Shown here: in pieces, positions 62,376 through 64,000 of the stretch
Numbering within the stretch: position 1 is the first letter of the stretch
Layout of the letters: each line of letters begins with the position of its first letter
Assembly (NCBI GenBank): GCA_024234615.1
Contig: JACKNY010000002.1
Location: 1 to 64,000 of the forward strand
Origin: Pseudomonadales bacterium
GTDB taxonomy: Bacteria; Pseudomonadota; Gammaproteobacteria; Pseudomonadales; IMCC2047
Length of the DNA: 64,000 bases
Direction: 5' to 3'
Notes under the pieces: generated by a model
What the model saw: only the letters and a program-made list of their open reading frames with translations
What the model was told of the DNA's origin: nothing
Database searches by the model: none
Made by a program: the position numbers and the translations under genes

Positions 62376-64000
62376 CTACTGGTGAAAAAAATCTGCGTCA
62401 CCCACATAAAGCGGTAGGCTGATGGTAAATGTCGCACCTTGTCCCGGTTCACTTGTCACTGCGATTGAGCCTTTGTGTCGACGCATCACCACATCAACAA
62501 AACGCAGCCCTAACCCCGCCCCTAACCGCTCTTTCGCTGCACCTGATGAAGCCCGTTTGAAGCGTTCAAAAATATTCTTTATATCCTCAGCCGTAATGCC
62601 CACACCCTGGTCTCTCACCTGACAAATAGCCCGGCCATTCTCGACTTTCAGCTCAATAAAAATGGTGCTTTCCGGTTGGCTGAATTTTATTGCATTGGAA
62701 AGCAGGTTAGTCACCGCCCGCTCCAGCAAATCGCCTTGCCCCATGATCCAAATATCTTCATCACAAATTGCCTGGTGAAAAGTAATCCCCCGGAACTCAG
62801 CCTGCCGAAACACTTCATCTATAGCTCCGCTCACCACTCTATGTAAGTCGGTCAGTTCAAAATTGACCTCATTGCTCGCTTCAGCGCGTGCATAATGTAA
62901 AAAATTGTCAGCGACTTTAAGGTTTTTATCGGCATATTTTTCTATTTCATCAAGCATTGCATCCGGGTTTTCTTTCCACTTTCGATTACGTGCCAGTTCA
63001 ATAATCGCCAAAATGGAAACCAGCGGTGAACGTAAATCGTGGGAAAGAAAATTAAGGGTTTCATCTCTGGCACGCTCATACTCCTTCAAAATACTGATAT
63101 CGGTTAAGACAAAAATAACGAATTGCTCATCGCTATCGCCACTTAGAGTATGGGCCTGACAAAGCAGGTGCCGCTGTTCAAAGTTTACCGCTTCAGATTG
63201 AACCGGCTTCCCTGTTTTATAGAGAGCGACCAGTTCCTGCTGCCAACTTTCATCCATCACCAGAGTTAAACGCTCCAATAACTCTAGAATCTGACCTGAA
63301 AAATGTTGATCAGATGTCCCCACTAGTTTTTTAAAGACTTCATTTTCAAATAGCAGACGACCACTTTTATCTGTAATAGCGACGCCATCCACCATGCTCG
63401 CCAAACTATGCTGTGCGAAATGACTAACCTCTCGAAACGAGGAGTTCGCTTGGTTAAGCTGGAGAATCGCGGCGGTAATAGCTTCCGGCGCCGTTGGCAA
63501 ATCTGTTGGTGCTCGACCCATAAAGGGTGCAATCAAAGCAGCAAGCATCCCCAGTTCAGCTTCACTTAGCATCTGACCTGAACCCTTTTCCCAAAACAAG
63601 TAGAGGTTGTAGGGCTTATCCTCGCATTCGATCTGTATGGAAGATATGCTGCCAGAGTGCTTCCAAATATGTAGCCTGGGCTCTTCGACGACAGCCGTTG
63701 AACTGACCTCACCTTGACTTTTCACTTCGCCAGCAGCGCTTTTCACCAGCCAACCTTTGAGCGGGATTATTGAGCTGAGAAATTCTAAACCGCTATAAAG
63801 ACCTACGCTATTTTGGGGTTGCTCGATGATGGATTTTTCCTGCGCGAGCTGCTTCAGTTCGCGTCGAAAATAAGCTAATGCCTGCTGCAAACGCAGCAAA
63901 CTCCAGAGTAAATAGCTCAGGAGAAAAGCGATGCTAACTCCCGTTGGTGGAATCCAAAAACCGAGAGTATTTAACGCCGCCAGGGCACTGGCGTTGGTTA
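62376..64000 (-). CDS. sensor histidine kinase, CHASE2-like, partial
   Basis: The frame stays open to the window edge, so the N-terminus is missing. Visible from the edge inward are membrane segments (GFWIPPTGVSIAFLLSYLLW), a PAS-like sensor region (about 150 residues before the kinase), the HisKA box FLSHDLRSPLVSIL with its phosphorylated His, and the HATPase with N box LLSNAIKFS, G1 RDQGVGI and G2 GAGLGLRFVD. The membrane segment placed just before the PAS region suits a CHASE2-type receptor; the CHASE2 domain would lie outside the window. Confidence 0.85.
   Translation of the reverse strand, partial: TNASALAALNTLGFWIPPTGVSIAFLLSYLLWSLLRLQQALAYFRRELKQLAQEKSIIEQPQNSVGLYSGLEFLSSIIPLKGWLVKSAAGEVKSQGEVSSTAVVEEPRLHIWKHSGSISSIQIECEDKPYNLYLFWEKGSGQMLSEAELGMLAALIAPFMGRAPTDLPTAPEAITAAILQLNQANSSFREVSHFAQHSLASMVDGVAITDKSGRLLFENEVFKKLVGTSDQHFSGQILELLERLTLVMDESWQQELVALYKTGKPVQSEAVNFEQRHLLCQAHTLSGDSDEQFVIFVLTDISILKEYERARDETLNFLSHDLRSPLVSILAIIELARNRKWKENPDAMLDEIEKYADKNLKVADNFLHYARAEASNEVNFELTDLHRVVSGAIDEVFRQAEFRGITFHQAICDEDIWIMGQGDLLERAVTNLLSNAIKFSQPESTIFIELKVENGRAICQVRDQGVGITAEDIKNIFERFKRASSGAAKERLGAGLGLRFVDVVMRRHKGSIAVTSEPGQGATFTISLPLYVGDADFFHQ

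Overview
The window looks like chromosomal DNA of a marine-type gammaproteobacterium. Evidence includes a TtpC-type TonB2 cluster, a RibBX fusion, GltBD, MltF, OlsBA-type ornithine-lipid genes, EptA, and RhlE/DbpA helicases. Cellvibrionales or a near neighbour would fit, but that placement is inference from gene content only. About 1-20.3 kb is a patchwork of mobile elements; 20.3-64 kb is mostly ordinary core genome.

1-6.8 kb: an island on the minus strand with a large CHC2-Toprim-ATPase primase/helicase, a complete tyrosine recombinase three bases behind it, and a RelE/XRE toxin-antitoxin pair. A plus-strand XRE regulator is divergent from it across a 21-bp palindrome. Beyond the downstream end lie two tandem 11-6-11 sites that look like tyrosine-recombinase core sites (377-464).

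6.8-14 kb: the 3' tip of an RHS gene with a small membrane-protein gene behind it, then an abiEi-abiEii pair. abiEii is split inside its nucleotidyltransferase motif by a group II intron (9235-13060). The intron's reverse transcriptase gene is in turn split by an IS21-family element (10375-12315) with a clean 5-bp target duplication.

14-19 kb: the most unusual locus. Five minus-strand genes, istA, istB, a degenerate Toprim protein, a second tyrosine recombinase and a DUF6957-like protein, abut or overlap without gaps, so IS21-type transposition genes appear to share one operon with a primase-like and a recombinase gene. The Toprim and recombinase proteins are homologues of the pair in the first island. 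An orphan 300-residue gene and a phased four-repeat array follow, and the array abuts a decapitated efflux-adaptor gene.

20.3-27.3 kb: remains of a tripartite ABC efflux operon (truncated adaptor, FtsX-type permease, ATPase, c-type haem protein, NodT-type outer-membrane factor), a DUF4136 lipoprotein, an IS110 fragment, tRNA-Asp and tRNA-Val, queD, and an internally deleted IS3 copy.

27.3-64 kb: the TonB2 energy-transduction operon (DUF3450, TtpC, ExbB, ExbD, TonB, TPR protein); malate synthase facing RibBX across a shared terminator; DinB-like, NRDE, OlsB and OlsA genes; mltF; a DnaJ membrane protein; gltBD; ychJ; eptA; two DEAD-box helicases around a NYN protein; a cold-shock gene; an outer-membrane-like protein; a DUF255 thioredoxin fused to a DsbD-like domain; a periplasmic asparaginase and an M20 amidohydrolase; and a sensor histidine kinase running off the right edge.
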